This document shows, piece after piece, positions 45,949 through 57,349 of a stretch of DNA of 64,000 nt. The stretch spans positions 1,860,001-1,924,000 of the forward strand of contig PUFA01000070.1 in the NCBI GenBank assembly GCA_003508835.1. Direction: 5' to 3'. Below the pieces are notes generated by a model, which was not told the DNA's origin, searched no databases, and saw only the letters and a list, made by a program, of their open reading frames with translations. The position numbers and the translations under genes were made by a program. Origin of the DNA: Eonycteris spelaea (taxonomy: Eukaryota > Chordata > Mammalia > Chiroptera > Pteropodidae). Each line of letters starts with the position of its first letter. Position 1 is the first letter of the stretch.

Positions 45949-46719
45949 TGATTAAAGGTTTAGAGATAAAAGAACTAATTTAGGGTTATTACAAAAGAAC
46001 TTTGTTTTCAGCTAGGCTTAATGTGTCTTTCCACAAAGCCCATTAATATTGATTTAATATGATGTTGGCATCATGGCCTTCGAAAGTCATATATGATGCA
46101 AATCATATTGCTTCTGCACGTCTGTCTCCTAGTAAAATGAATCAAAAATTTCAAGTCAGTGATGGAAATTATGACAAATCCAAGGATCAAATAAACTTAC
46201 TTGCTACCTGTTAAATAAATGTTCTATTCGAAACAATGATAATGCATCAATAAAAAAGAAACTAAAACACATTCTCATAACCTATGTCTGTAATTTAAAT
46301 GCTGTGGGAAAAGTTCATCATGAAATGACTTTCTCTCATGCTTCCATTAGATCTTGAGGATGTTTATGCGTCTGATGGTATTATCAGGCACATTCTGAAG
46401 TGAAATGTGTGGTTGTATTAGCTCATTAAGTTCCTAGAAACAAGGATTTTCTGAACAGAACATTTTCATTGCAAGATTCGATAATCAAATTTGAGATGTC
46501 TGCTTGAAGCCTACTCTTTATATTAAAAAAAATTCAGCCATTTTACCTTCAGTGTTCATATTAATGATGCAGATGAGTGTGCACAATGGATAGCAATATC
46601 TGATAAGTTAAAATTAAATAAAATTATTTAATTGCCAAATAAAAATAAATTTGTATAACTGGAATTGATTTAAGAGGTCAACAAAGTTCTTGCAACTGAC
46701 GTCTTCTCCGCAGAGCACC
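45949..46719. other. AT-rich stretch with octamer motif, possible conserved element
   Basis: No repeat recognised. It contains a perfect octamer ATGCAAAT (46096-46103), several ATTA/TTAAT cores and an inverted repeat ATGATG/CATCAT with a 4-nt loop near 46059-46074. Its texture resembles developmental non-coding elements, but conservation cannot be judged from one sequence. Confidence 0.35.
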
Positions 46720-47003
46720 TTTTGTGGAGCAGACAACAAGTTATACATATCTAGTTAGACAAGAAGTAAGTGTATAGTTAGAGGAAGAAAAGTGCAGCTG
46801 TACCTGGGGAAGTGAGAAGAGACTAGAGTATCCTGGGATTTGTAAACAATGTTAGAGAATTTTGTCCTTATGCTAAGGCAATAGAAAAGCTCTTAAGTAT
46901 TTAAGAGGTGGATGGTGAAAGAATTAGAGAGTGACCGGTGGGAGACCTTTAGGAGGCTATTGAAATAAACAGTCCAGGGTGAGATGCTTGTAGTAGAGCT
47001 GTT
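46720..47003 (-). mobile_element. L2 LINE, antisense, first part of a split copy
   Basis: 'tggtgaaagaattagagagt'-type text near 46914, 'gaccttt-aggaggctattg' near 46944-46962 and 'cagtccagggtgagatgctt' near 46971 align with antisense L2 coding sequence. The continuation appears after the LTR-like insert, at about 47480. Confidence 0.6.
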
Positions 47004-47479
47004 TAAGTGTTGTCTTGACCCTGTTTAATGGCCTCGGCTAGAGGCTAGTCAGTTTCCTTTCTGGAGCAACTGATTAAGCCCATACCACCAACCATCTCCT
47101 TTCTCGGGCTCTCACATTCTCACATTCTGGGGCACACCGTTCACCTGCTCTAATCATCTCTGATACCAGACAACCAGACACAGATCCTGTGCCTCAGAGC
47201 CCACGGAAATTATTTAAACTAGCCAATCCTAAACTGGTTTTATGCTGTCTCACTCATTCCTTCTGGTGGAAACCACAGTAAAGGCTCTTGCCCATAATTC
47301 CTCCCTCTCCCTCTGCCTCACAGCGGGCCCCGGTGATTCCTGTGTGGCCCCCATAGTGTGACATGTACTCCCCCTCTTGGGAGCTGTGAGCAGCAGAAAT
47401 TGTCTTTTCAGTGGCAGTTATCTCTTGATCTTTTGGTCTTATGATTCCTAAGTAATAATAAAACCTACTAAAACAACAC
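47004..47479 (+). mobile_element. Candidate solo LTR (ERV, class I-like) inside L2
   Basis: About 475 bp with a base composition unlike its flanks, starting near TGTCTTGACC and ending near AAAACAACA, with LTR-style features: 'tggaaaccacagtaaaggct' near 47268, 'aattcctccctctccctctg' near 47297 and an 'aataataaaacctacta' end near 47454. It interrupts an antisense L2. No internal viral gene is present. Target-site duplication is not clear and the family is unnamed. Confidence 0.5.
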
Positions 47480-47950
47480 TGGCCTTGGTGTTGGTGGTCG
47501 AGATAGCAAGAAGTTGGTGAATGCAGAGATATTTAGGAGATAATGGCAACAGAATTCCATGGTAGGTCCATATTGAAGATGAGAGAAAAGTAGGTGATGA
47601 ATTATGACTCATAGATTTCTGGCCGTGTAACTGAGGCCTTTCATCAAGCCTGTGAAAACTGGAAGAGGACCTGGTTGTGCAATATAGTCTTGAGTTCATT
47701 TTGGGGCATACTGATATTTGAGATATTTAAGTGGAAATGTCAGAAAATAGTCAGCTATATAGTTTAGAACTGGTGACTAGATCTGTTGAGAAAGGAGGAC
47801 ATATGAATAATAGACTTTTAACAAATCCCAGCAAGTGAGAATTATAGATGGTAGCAATCACCAAAAATGACAATCCCAAAAAGCTTTTCATGAGGATCAC
47901 TTCCTCCAGAGAGTGAAGCCCGAGAGTTGTTGGGCTGAGGCAAGAGAATA
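47480..47950 (-). mobile_element. L2 LINE, antisense, second part of a split copy
   Basis: 'gccttggtgttggtggtcga' near 47482, 'ttgagttcattttggggcat' near 47690, 'gagatatttaagtggaaatg' near 47720 and 'agagagtgaagcccgagagt' near 47909 follow antisense L2 in the next consensus interval after 47003, so both parts probably came from one insertion. Confidence 0.6.
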
Positions 47951-48324
47951 CTAAGCAGGAGAAACAAATAGTTTGAACAAAGGTTCAGAAGCAAAATGTG
48001 TGTTGCAGATTTGGACAACAGTGAATAGTCCAGTTTAATGAAAACAGTTTGAGTGGGGGAGGAGCAAGACAAAGGTGTAGAGTAATACCTAGATACCAAA
48101 TTATTCTTTTCTTAAAGGCCTAGAAGGTAAGGAGTCTATTAAGTGCCAGTAGTCCTCAGGGCACTTCATTAAGACAATTAAATCGAGTTTTTCTCTTTTA
48201 GGTTTTTCTGTCTTTGAGAATAGATATTTTTTCATGAAAGAGATTCTCCTTTGCCTACTGATGATACTCAACTAGTATACAGAGTATTAATGTTAGAGGC
48301 TCAGAAGAGGATTATTGTTAATGG
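47951..48324. other. Non-coding stretch
   Basis: No repeat clearly assigned; it may hold further eroded antisense L2 at its start. Confidence 0.45.
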
Positions 48325-48450
48325 TTATTTTAGTCAACTATAGAAGACTTATTATAAGTCCACCGTGTGCCCAAATCATGGGACTCAGCTTATGATCGCG
48401 TGGAAATCACAGTTTTATTGGGGAGATAGACTTACACAGTGATTTAAAAA
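48325..48450 (-). mobile_element. L2 LINE 3' tail, antisense
   Basis: 'gaagacttattataagtcca' near 48344, 'gatcgcgtggaaatcacagt' near 48394 and 'ttattggggagatagactta' near 48416 match the antisense L2 tail with divergence. Confidence 0.5.
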
Positions 48451-48529
48451 CAGAGAAGTGGAACTTAAAAATTAATGCCAGAGTATGTCATGAACTATTT
48501 CTATATTAATCCTCAAAAGTTTTTACTCT

Positions 48530-50268
48530 GTATTTCTTTCTAATTGTGGTGAAATATACATAACATAAATTTTACCTGTTAACATTTTTTTAATGTGCAC
48601 CTGGCTCTGTCGTATCAAGTACATTTGCATTGTTGTGCAGCCAATCTTCAGGACTCTTCTCATTTTGCAAAACTGAAACCTACATCCATTAAACAGTAAC
48701 TCCCAAATTCCCTCTCCCTTTCCGGTCCCCGTATCCACCATTCCATTTTCTGTCTCTCTGAAGCTGACTATTCTAGGTACCATATATAAGTGGAAGCAAA
48801 CAGTGTTTGTCTTTTTGTGACTGGCTTATTTTATTTAGCTTCATGTCCTCAGGGTTTACCTATGTTGTAGTCAGTGTCAGCATTTTCTTCTGTTGTTGTT
48901 GTTGTTGTTGTTGTTGTTTAAGGCTGAATGATATTCTATTGTCTATATATACCACGTTTTGTTTAGCCATTTATCTGTGGATGGACACTTGGGTTGCTTT
49001 CATCTTTTGGCTTTGTGAATAATGCTGCTATGAACATGGACATACAGGTATCTCTTCAAGATCCTACTTTCAATTATTTGGGACATATACCCAGAAGTGG
49101 GATTGCTGGATTATGTGGATATTCTATTTTCAGTTTTTTTGAGGAACCACCACACTGTTTCCATAGTGACTGTACCAGTTTATATTCCCACCAGCAGGCC
49201 CAAAGGGTTTTAATTTCTTCAAATCCTCATTATCACTTGTTATTTTGAGGGTATTTGGGGTAGTAACCAACCTAATGGGTGTGAGGTGATATTTCATTGT
49301 GGTTTCAATTTGTATTTTCCTAATGATTAGTGATACTGAGTATCTTTTCATGTGCTTATTGGCCACATGTATTGTTCTTTGGAGAAGTCCTATTCAAGTC
49401 TTTTGCCCATATTTTAAACAGATATTTTTTATTGTTGTAAAGTTGAAGAAGTTCTTTATATATTTGGATACTAGGCTCTTATTAGGTATATGCTTTGCAA
49501 ATATTTTCTTCCATTTTATAAATCGCCTTTTTACTTTGTTGATTGTGTCCTTTCGTGTACCGAAGTTTTAAATTTTGAAGTAGTCAAATTTATTTATTTT
49601 TACTTTTGTTACCTGTGCTTTTGGTTTTATATCCAAGAAACCATTCCCAAATGAATGTCATGAAGGTTTTCCTCATGTTCTCTTTTTGTGTATGGTATAT
49701 GGTAAGGGTCCAACTTCATTCTTTTGCATGTGGCTATCCAATTTTCCCAAGACCCATTTGTCGAAAAGACCGTCTTTTCTCCTTTGAATGATCTTGGCAC
49801 CCTTGCTGAAAATTAGATGGCCATTTATGCAAGAGTTTTTTTCCCTAGGCTCTCTATTCTGTTCCATTAGTTTCCATGTCTGTCTTTATCCTAGCATCAC
49901 ACAGTTTGGGAATAAGTTTGGAAATCAAAAATATGAGCTCTCTAACTTTGTTCTTCTTTTTCAAGATTGTTTTGGCTCTTTGGGGTCCCTTGAGATTTCA
50001 TATGAATTTTAGGATGGAATTTTTTATTTCTGCAAAAAATGCGCTGGATTTTCATAGGCATTGTATTAAATCTGAATATCCCTTTGATAGTATTGGCATT
50101 ATTGTTTCTAATTCATGAAACGGGGTATCTTTCCACTTATTGTGTCCTTGATTACTTTCAGCAATGCTTTTTAGTTTAGCATACAAGTCTTTTGCCTCCT
50201 TAAGTTTATTCCTAAGTATTTTATTCTTTTTGATGCTGTTGTAAATGGATTAAAAAAAATCCTTAAGT
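48530..50268 (-). mobile_element. L1 LINE 3' portion, antisense, 1.7 kb
   Basis: The largest and clearest repeat. From left to right it is the reverse of L1: 3' UTR ('gtggtgaaatatacataaca' near 48547), ORF2 3' end ('ggctgaatgatattctattg' near 48922, 'agaagtgggattgctggatt' near 49093, 'tttatattcccaccagcag' near 49179) and further into ORF2 ('gcttttggttttatatccaa' near 49617, 'cccatttgtcgaaaagaccg' near 49753). It is 5'-truncated at about 50268. Stops and indels break ORF2. A (TTG)n array sits inside at 48891-48918. Consistent with an older L1MA/L1MB subfamily. Confidence 0.92.
48891..48918 (+). repeat. (TTG)n microsatellite inside L1
   Basis: Nine tandem TTG units expanded within the antisense L1. 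Confidence 0.95.
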
Positions 50269-50659
50269 GTTTGTCATTAATTTAGAAATAGTAGCTCACA
50301 TTTCAGGAATTGGCTTATGAGGTTTTATCCCCCAAACTAGTCTATTTTACTATTCTTTTCTTTCCACTACTATTTGTTATTTTCTAAGGGTTTTATCAGG
50401 AAGGTGTTTGTTCGTTTGAAGTCAGATGAATGAATCTCTTCCAAAATGCACATTTATGTGATGTTTTGACAACTTTAACAACCTTAATTCTATCCTATCG
50501 AGGGTCCTACAGACCAAATCTTTTCTTTGATCTCAAGGACGTTAAGAAGTTGATGACTTTGATATTTTATTTTATTTTTTAGTTTCCAGAGACATATCTT
50601 ACATGTGGAAACAAATGAAAAGGTGACCTGTACCCCTATGCTAAAAGCCATTGGTCCAT
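50269..50659. other. AT-rich non-coding stretch
   Basis: No repeat or gene recognised between the L1 and the next L2 fragment. Confidence 0.5.
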
Positions 50660-50745
50660 AATTCTTTGATTAATTCATTGAACAAGCACCAATTGAGTAT
50701 CGTTATGTGCCAAATATTGAAATCTGTACAAAAGTTCATCTCTGA
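50660..50745 (-). mobile_element. L2 LINE 3' tail fragment, antisense
   Basis: 'attcattgaacaagcaccaa' near 50673 and 'ttatgtgccaaatattgaaa' near 50703 match the antisense L2 tail. Confidence 0.5.
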
Positions 50746-50864
50746 TAGATTGGAGAAATTTCTGTCACTCATACTGAAGTTTTATCTATACTCTTTTGTT
50801 CTGATTTTTCAAGCTTCTTAACCTCAAAAGATGTACAAAATAATTTTATCGTAATTACAAAAAA

Positions 50865-51062
50865 ACCTAAAGCTAACATTATTTAGCATTCATAATGTGT
50901 CAGGTACTATGTAAGTACTATGATTATTAATATCTCATTTATGACTCAGAACAACATCCAGAGGAAACCAAGGCAGGGAGTGCTGATGGGCACACAACAG
51001 TAAGTGGAGGTGCTGAGATCCAACACAGGTGGTCTGGCCCAAGAAACAGCTCTTACGAAAAT
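50865..51062 (-). mobile_element. MIR SINE, antisense
   Basis: 'taatgtgtcaggtactatgt' near 50893, 'gggcacacaacagtaagtgg' near 50988-51007 and 'gagatccaacacaggtggtc' near 51015 follow the antisense MIR order. Confidence 0.72.
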
Positions 51063-52654
51063 AGACAAGTGATGAATCAAGTCATGGACATTTTTTCAAT
51101 ATAAAATCATATGTGTAGTATATATTCAATACTTCATGTACAAATTTTGCATAAGACGAGATTATATGTACAGTAAATACAATTACATAAGTTATGTATA
51201 TAAGGAAAACTAATAGGAAATAATAAGATGTCATCAGCAAGTATTCTAGATGTTTGGAGTTTGGGGCAGGTAAGTCATTTATTCATTAAAAATTTTTTTT
51301 CTAAAGTAGACATGTATTTTTATTTTTAGGAAACTAATTTGAATATGCCTCTTCTCAATGAGGAGGCTAATCTCAAAGCACTTGAAATTAGTCTCCGTGC
51401 TGGAATGGCATAGGGGCAAGAATAGAAATCATTGCTGACCTTATTTTGACAAAAATAACTAGGCCTATAAAGATTATAGAAAACTTTGTATTGTACCTAT
51501 TTTTAAAATAAAATCTGTCTTTTGAACATATGCGTGTTTAATGATTTTGCCCGCTTTGCTGTTGTAAATGTAATTTGTAGAATAGGGAAATATAAGCCTT
51601 GTGCTTGACATTTGTGAAGAAAGGATGTTTACCCCAACATGTTCCCCCAAAGTAATGAAGTCTCTTTTGGCTGCTGGCATAGCTCTCCAGTTTCTCTGGG
51701 CTAGTGGCTTTGTAATGTCATTTAACTGTGGCCACCTCTAAGGACATACTTCATGAAATCCCAGTTGAGGCTTGAGATTTGAAACCAATTTACAAAGGTA
51801 TGAGACTGAGCTGTTGTTTACAGAAAATATTTAGGGAATTGCAGAGTAAGACGCAACACATGTATCGAGGGATGTGACAAATAGAGAAAAAGCCCCGTAT
51901 GGTGCCCTGATTCATCTCATGTCTTTGTGTTTTAGAAGTGTTTTAAAGGATGTTTGTTTGCTTATTAGAAAAGGATGCGTGTTTAACTAGTGTGCTCTCT
52001 TTCTATAGGGGTTGCTCCTGGCCACCTCTTTGGCACTAGCACGTGCTATCTTTCATTATACTCCTGTATTTGTTTTATTAGTAGTACGCTCCCTGAGGAG
52101 AAAGACAGAAACTTCTTGGTATTCCTTTAAGGCCCAGCAGACAGGCAAGACAAGAAGGGAAAGAGAAAAGGAAGAAGGAACGATCTCACAGGAAGCATCT
52201 ACCATATGCCAGTCCCTCAGATCTTCAGTTTCAGTTCCTCTTTGCCTCCCACCCTACCCTGAGGATTTTCCTCATAGCCCTGAAAGTTCTGCTATGCCAA
52301 GATTTTGCAAATAAAATCCAGGACGCTCAGTTAAACTTGAATTTCAGAAAAGCATCAAAATAGTTTTTTTTAGATGGAAGTATATCCCATGCAGTGCCTG
52401 TGATACACTTATACTAAAAAAATATTCGTTGCTATCTGAAATTCCAATTTAAATGGATGTCCTGTGTTTTACTCGGTAACTCTTGTAAAACGTAAAAGGA
52501 TTTTAAAATATTTTAACTAGTAGGAAAGAAGTGGCCGAATGACCAGCCAGTTAAAATAAAAAAGGCTCATTGCTTTTGCCTGTGCGTATTTGACAGTAGT
52601 GTCGTCAGATTCTGTCCTTTAGTGCCTCTCAGGCAGCCCAAACGACCAGTCAGA
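51063..52654. other. Non-coding stretch
   Basis: No repeat family assigned. A 100-codon frame at 52012-52314 (+) follows a pyrimidine-rich stretch ending in TAG, but its translation turns low-complexity and charged and resembles no known protein. Confidence 0.45.
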
Positions 52655-52735
52655 GTGCCTGGGGACTCTTATTTTGTCAAGTCTGGCACATAGTAGGAGT
52701 TTAGTAGGTTTCAGTTTAAACAATGGATTGTTCAG
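52655..52735 (+). mobile_element. L2/MIR 3' tail fragment, sense
   Basis: 'gtctggcacatagtaggagt' near 52681-52700 is the shared L2/MIR 3' tail; the body is missing. Confidence 0.45.
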
Positions 52736-55194
52736 TAGTATGAAAAATCTTGGGTATTTAATTCTACTCCCGGATGTTGTAAAATGACTTCATTTTACAA
52801 GGTGAATAATAACATCACTGACAAGAAAAATGTCAGCCAATCAGCTAGGAAACACTTTCCCTACGCCTCATTAACGGCGCGGCCCATACTATCATTGTCT
52901 AATGATCTCGTCCCTTCCCTGCTCTTGTCTAGGACAAATATTCTTTCTTTAAAGCTGCGTCTTACATTGTTTTCTAGTCATTTCCCTAGCAGATTAACAT
53001 TAGGAAAATGTTGTGTTTTTACAATTTCATTAGTGATTAAAAGCCACTGCCTCAAATGTGTAGCTCATTATTGTTCCTTGATAAGAACAACCTCCACTGT
53101 GTATGCCTGAAACAGTAGCTATGGAGATTTAAAGCCCCTCAAGTTTGCGTTAGTTGGCAATCGATACCTATGACTATTATTATTATTACTGTTATTATTT
53201 TAAATTCCCAAGTAGTAGAGATTTTCCTTTAATTATTCATTGAGGGACTGTTTTATCCTTATGTTTGGGGTCACTGCAGCTTGAGGAATGTATGGGCTTG
53301 AGTGGGAGAGAATTTGTATGCCTAAACTAAAAAACAGCAATGCAGAGCCAAAGCCAGGAAATACCAATATCTAAATTAAAGTAATTTCCTCTGTTGGTCA
53401 TAGATTAAATTGTATTGAATTTGCAGCCCTGTGGATTATATTTGCTAACTAGAGTATTTTTTGAACACACTGTCAAATATAAGAGGTGATAATACTGGGA
53501 TGAGAGGAGGTTGGTACAGGGTGTCAATGAATTGGCAATTCACCTGGCCCTCTATGAACATGAAGCACTTGACAGAGAGGATTTGCACAGAGTAAGTGTG
53601 AAATTAAAACTTCTTGAGCTGAATGAACTCCATGTCCCTCTCTCAATCCGATCAGGTAGGATACCCATTCTTCTAAGTAAGCTATCGCTTAGCAGACTAC
53701 TACTGTGCTGTTTTAGGAATCTACTGTGCCATGAATTTTTGTTTCCTTTTTGGCTTTTGAAGTCTGAGCTTATCCCTTTGGGGATATATCTATCTCTTCA
53801 TTGCTTCTCATGCTACACAGCTGCTAAAAGTAAGTTGACTGAGTTGAATTTTTCCAATGTATCTCATATGACCATGAGTCTTCTGATGATCTCATACGTA
53901 GATGCATAGACTGAGGCATTAATGTGTATATGCAAATATATGTTTAAAATAACTCACAGATGAATATTACATGCAATTAAATTGCAGAAGTAAATCCTTT
54001 TGAAAATTTTCAACCCATAATTGCATCTATTACAATTTGACCTCATCAGCAGATGACATAGGAGTCATCCTGGCTGTATTACTTGTATTGCTTGCCCACA
54101 GTTGTCCCTAATAGCTTCATTAGGGACTCTATAACCACTGATTTGGCAATTTTGCCTACTAAATTATTCCACCTGTCCATTATTTATCGACAGTGAATGG
54201 GAGGGTTCTTTCTGTTCAGTAAATGTAAGTTTTTCATTTTTCTCTTTTCTTTGTATTTTTACCTCAAATATGAGCCTACTGGGAGTTAAATCCAAATTGG
54301 TCTAATTTTCTTTGATAGTAAGTCATGTTACAGTAATACTCATTATCGCACGGCCAGCACTTAGTGTCTTGATTTCGTCACTGTTTGCTATAAGATGTTC
54401 AAGTCTGTGCTAGAATTCTTGTAGTATTTGTGACCGAGGTAGCTCATCATTCCTGCCTCCAACCTGACTTGCCCTTTAGAGTGTCTTATTCACTGCTAAA
54501 TTTAAAGTTGGCCTTTATACATAGGAAGCTGCCCTTACCCATCACCCCAATATTTTACTTTGACAATTCTGTTATTGTTATGCCTCTTCTGTCATCCTTT
54601 CTTCGTTAATGGGCTGCTCTTTTTTTAACCTCTCCCATTTTCTCACTTGCCCAATCACTGCTGTTACAAAACTAGAAAGAATTATCTGACTTACTCACTT
54701 ATTTTTATCAGTCTAAACCAAAGTACAACCATGTCTCCTTAGCAGGTGATGCTCTGTCCTTGTGCTTTTCTCTCCTGTTATTTTAACCCAGTCACTGATC
54801 CCAAACATTCCTAACCAAATTCTATGGCTTTATTATGTTTAAGTTGATTTGTCCCCATGCATGGGTGAGAGTGTCACACCTCTGCTCCTGGCATTATCCT
54901 GTCTGATCAGAGTTTTGGATCTCCTGTGCTTGCTCTAGGCAACGGAGTCCTGCCTCATTAGTGTAATTCTGATGTTCCAACCTCATCTCTCTCTCTGTTT
55001 ATTCAGGATTTTACTCATTGCCCACTAAGCTTTTGCACTTTCAAACACTTGAAGTATTTTAAAAAGTTTTTAGAATTAGTACTGTTGAAAAAAAAAAGGA
55101 AGCATAAATGGTATCTGACTAATAAATGAAGAAGAATATTTCTTATACCTCATCTGTTGCTGTTCTGGAAAGAATAAACTCAACTGCCTTTCCC
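52736..55194. other. Long non-coding stretch with perfect hairpin
   Basis: No repeat family assigned over 2.4 kb. It contains four CpG in a short burst near 52864-52882, the longest open frame in the window (53511-53909, +, 132 codons), and a perfect inverted repeat with 9-bp arms at 54104-54127. The part at 53930-54220 is evenly textured, with ATTA-type motifs. Confidence 0.4.
53511..53909 (+). other. Unidentified 132-codon open frame
   Basis: Longest ATG-started frame in the window. Its first 30 codons read like real protein (acidic and leucine-rich) and are followed by a perfect GTAAGT donor-like string at 53592-53597; the remaining codons are less protein-like. Upstream of the ATG there is only a weak acceptor context. 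I recognise no family. Chance is the default explanation; a decayed exon is possible. Confidence 0.12.
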
Positions 55195-55915
55195 CCTAAA
55201 CTGTTCTTCCTCTAGATTTTATATCCCCCTTCTCAAAAAGCCCAAGCTTACAACTGGATCCCCATCCTTGGTGCTTTCTTCTTTGTTCTGTCCCTAAGTC
55301 TTAAATATTTGACCTTCCTTCTTTTCCCTCCATCACGGCACTGGTTCACACCCTCATCCCTGTGCCTGGACTATCGCACTAGGTTCCTGTCTTCCTACCA
55401 CCATTGTACAGTCCACTCTCCATACTGCAACATGAGGGATTTTTCTGAAACTCAAGTTGGTTTGCGGTTAGGTTGTTCGTTGCTTGCAAGATCAAATATT
55501 AGCTCTTTAATATGCCCTTCCATTACTTTGCCTTTGCTAAGTTCTTCATCCTCATTTCACTTTTTCTGCACACACCCCACACTGAACCAATTACAGCAGG
55601 CCTCTGGGCTTGATGCCTCTTGCTCCTGCTGCAGGAACTTATACGACGTGCACATTGATGGTTAAGTCAGATATTCTTCCCTCGGAAGCCTTTCTGGACC
55701 CTCCCTAGTAGGGTCAATCACTTGTTTCTTTGTCGTTTCTCTGCATATTTTAGATAACTTTGGTAATGCACCTTCTCTCTAAATCTCTCTCTCCCTTAAT
55801 TCTAGTGTGAGATTTTGAAGATTGGAACAATGTCTTATTTGCCTTTGCATTCTGCTGGTTTAATATAGCTCATATTAGGTACATAGTAGCAAATATGTGT
55901 TAAATTAATTTCAGT
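55195..55915 (+). mobile_element. L2 LINE 3' region, sense, 0.7 kb
   Basis: Long sense L2 with 'ctgtgcctggactatcgcac' near 55361, 'cttctttgttctgtccctaa' near 55278, 'ctcggaagcctttctggacc' near 55681-55700, 'gattggaacaatgtcttatt' near 55820 and 'attaggtacatagtagcaaa' near 55874. The 118-codon frame at 55309-55665 is a by-product of this pyrimidine-rich element. Confidence 0.72.
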
Positions 55916-55974
55916 GAGAGAATAAAGGCGTTGCTAACTTGGAAAGAGAAAAGCCATGAGTAATGTGAGTCTAG

Positions 55975-56460
55975 GGAAATAAATGGAAGTGACAGATTCC
56001 GATGATTCATTGCACAATGGAAATGATTTCATCCGAAGTTGTTTGACAGCAATTATCATTAGGATAAAAGCATGCATTTCCTCCTGTGTAACCCCCACTG
56101 GAAAGATGGGCTTTGAAGGAAAAAAACAACATGAATGTACCCTTCCTTTCTTCGAAAGAGCAGTGTGCTGCTTTGATGGTCAAGTTTCCCAACTGTGAGC
56201 AATAAACATCCTCCTCTTCAAATGTACTAATCATCACTCATATTTTTGGTGGGGCATCCTGCTTCCAGCCTGCAAATGAGGCCTATTAATGATATTACTT
56301 ACTTCAAGTCTGTAAATGTGAACACAAGGGAAGGAGGACCCCAGTCCCCCTGCTGGCCATTAATCCATGTTATTAATAGAGGCATTTTTATCAATGCCAG
56401 TCTCTTATCCTTCCAATGAAGAGGTTTCCATTATTTCATTGTTTACAAGTTAAATGATGT
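55975..56460. promoter_or_regulatory. Possible conserved enhancer rich in ATTA motifs
   Basis: Repeat-free segment with many homeodomain core sites in both orientations: CAATTATCATTAGG near 56050, ACTAATCATCAC near 56225, CTATTAATGAT near 56283, CCATTAATCC near 56358 and GTTATTAATAG near 56369. Motif clustering of this sort is typical of developmental enhancers, but AT-rich DNA makes ATTA common; conservation data are missing. Confidence 0.25.
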
Positions 56461-56490
56461 GTTTGTGAGCAGGAAAAAAGAAAAATATGT

Positions 56491-56517
56491 ACACACACAC
56501 ACACACACACATATATA
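56491..56517 (+). repeat. (CA)n/(AT)n microsatellite
   Basis: Ten CA units followed by a short AT alternation. Confidence 0.95.
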
Positions 56518-57349
56518 CTTGCTGTATTTTCACTCCAAATTCAGTGGAATCAATTTGAGGGAGGGTGGTTGTGGGGATCCTTCTAACGACGTTTCCTCTC
56601 CGAGGGCTACGGCCTGTTTTGAAAGATGTACTGAAGAGCATGCTAATGTAATTGCCACTGTGTCACTGCCCAAAAGCTCCCATTAACTCGTAGAAGCTTC
56701 TATAAAAGGGCTATGGATTGCGGCCCAGGAAGTCTGAAAGCTGGAGAAGGCAGGGGAGGCCACATCTTTTGGGAGCAGATGAGGTCCTGGGCCTCCCGAG
56801 CCTGGGCTCTTCTCCAAACATTTAGAGATGTTGAGTTTTGTGTGATGTTGTTCCTCATAAAGGATACTTACTCATTGTATCTTAGATGGGCACAGGCATC
56901 TTAGACACATCAGGATGGCAAGACCATCATGTTGTATTTGTTATTTTGTTACAGCCTTAACTCCTTACCAATAGTAGTAGAGGTTCATATAAAAGGGCAA
57001 TTTTTACCTCTATAAACAGTCCAGCCAATTGTGTACTTCTACTCAAATGTTGTAGATCATCAACAAATGCCAAATATTTTAAAAGCCTGTTTGAAGCAAA
57101 CAGTGGAGATCAAAATATAAAGAAATGCCAACGTACTGGCTGTTAATTTGGCTATCACTAATTGCTATTTAACTAAACTTTAGTTTTATCTTGATCCTAA
57201 GGAAGATCTTTAATTTTATTTTTCCCTTGGGATTATAAGCCCTTATCTCGCTTTATCTTGTATCTGTATTAATTCCGAGCCACTGTTTTCTCATGCATAT
57301 ACTAAGCTGTTCATTAGGAGTAAAGGCCCTTGCTTAATTATTTCATAGA
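56518..57349. other. Non-coding stretch with TATA-like box
   Basis: No repeat recognised. A CpG burst near 56586-56611 precedes a TATAAAAGGG string at 56701-56710, with less AT-rich DNA just downstream. A second TATAAAAGGG occurs near 56989. No transcript evidence. Confidence 0.35.

Noticed and set aside
48807..50118. Series of plus-strand frames at 48.8-50.1 kb
   Set aside because: They are the reverse strand of an antisense L1 and do not encode L1 proteins.
53511..53909. 132-codon open frame as a real protein-coding gene
   Set aside because: No recognisable family or transcript-like structure; lengths up to about 130 codons occur by chance here. Kept only as a low-confidence observation.
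55309..55665. 118-codon frame as a gene
   Set aside because: It lies within a sense L2 element, whose pyrimidine-rich DNA gives long serine-rich frames.
56343..56358. Second CTCF-like motif on the minus strand
   Set aside because: The 3' half of the core breaks the consensus at more than one position, so it is noted only within the enhancer-candidate segment.
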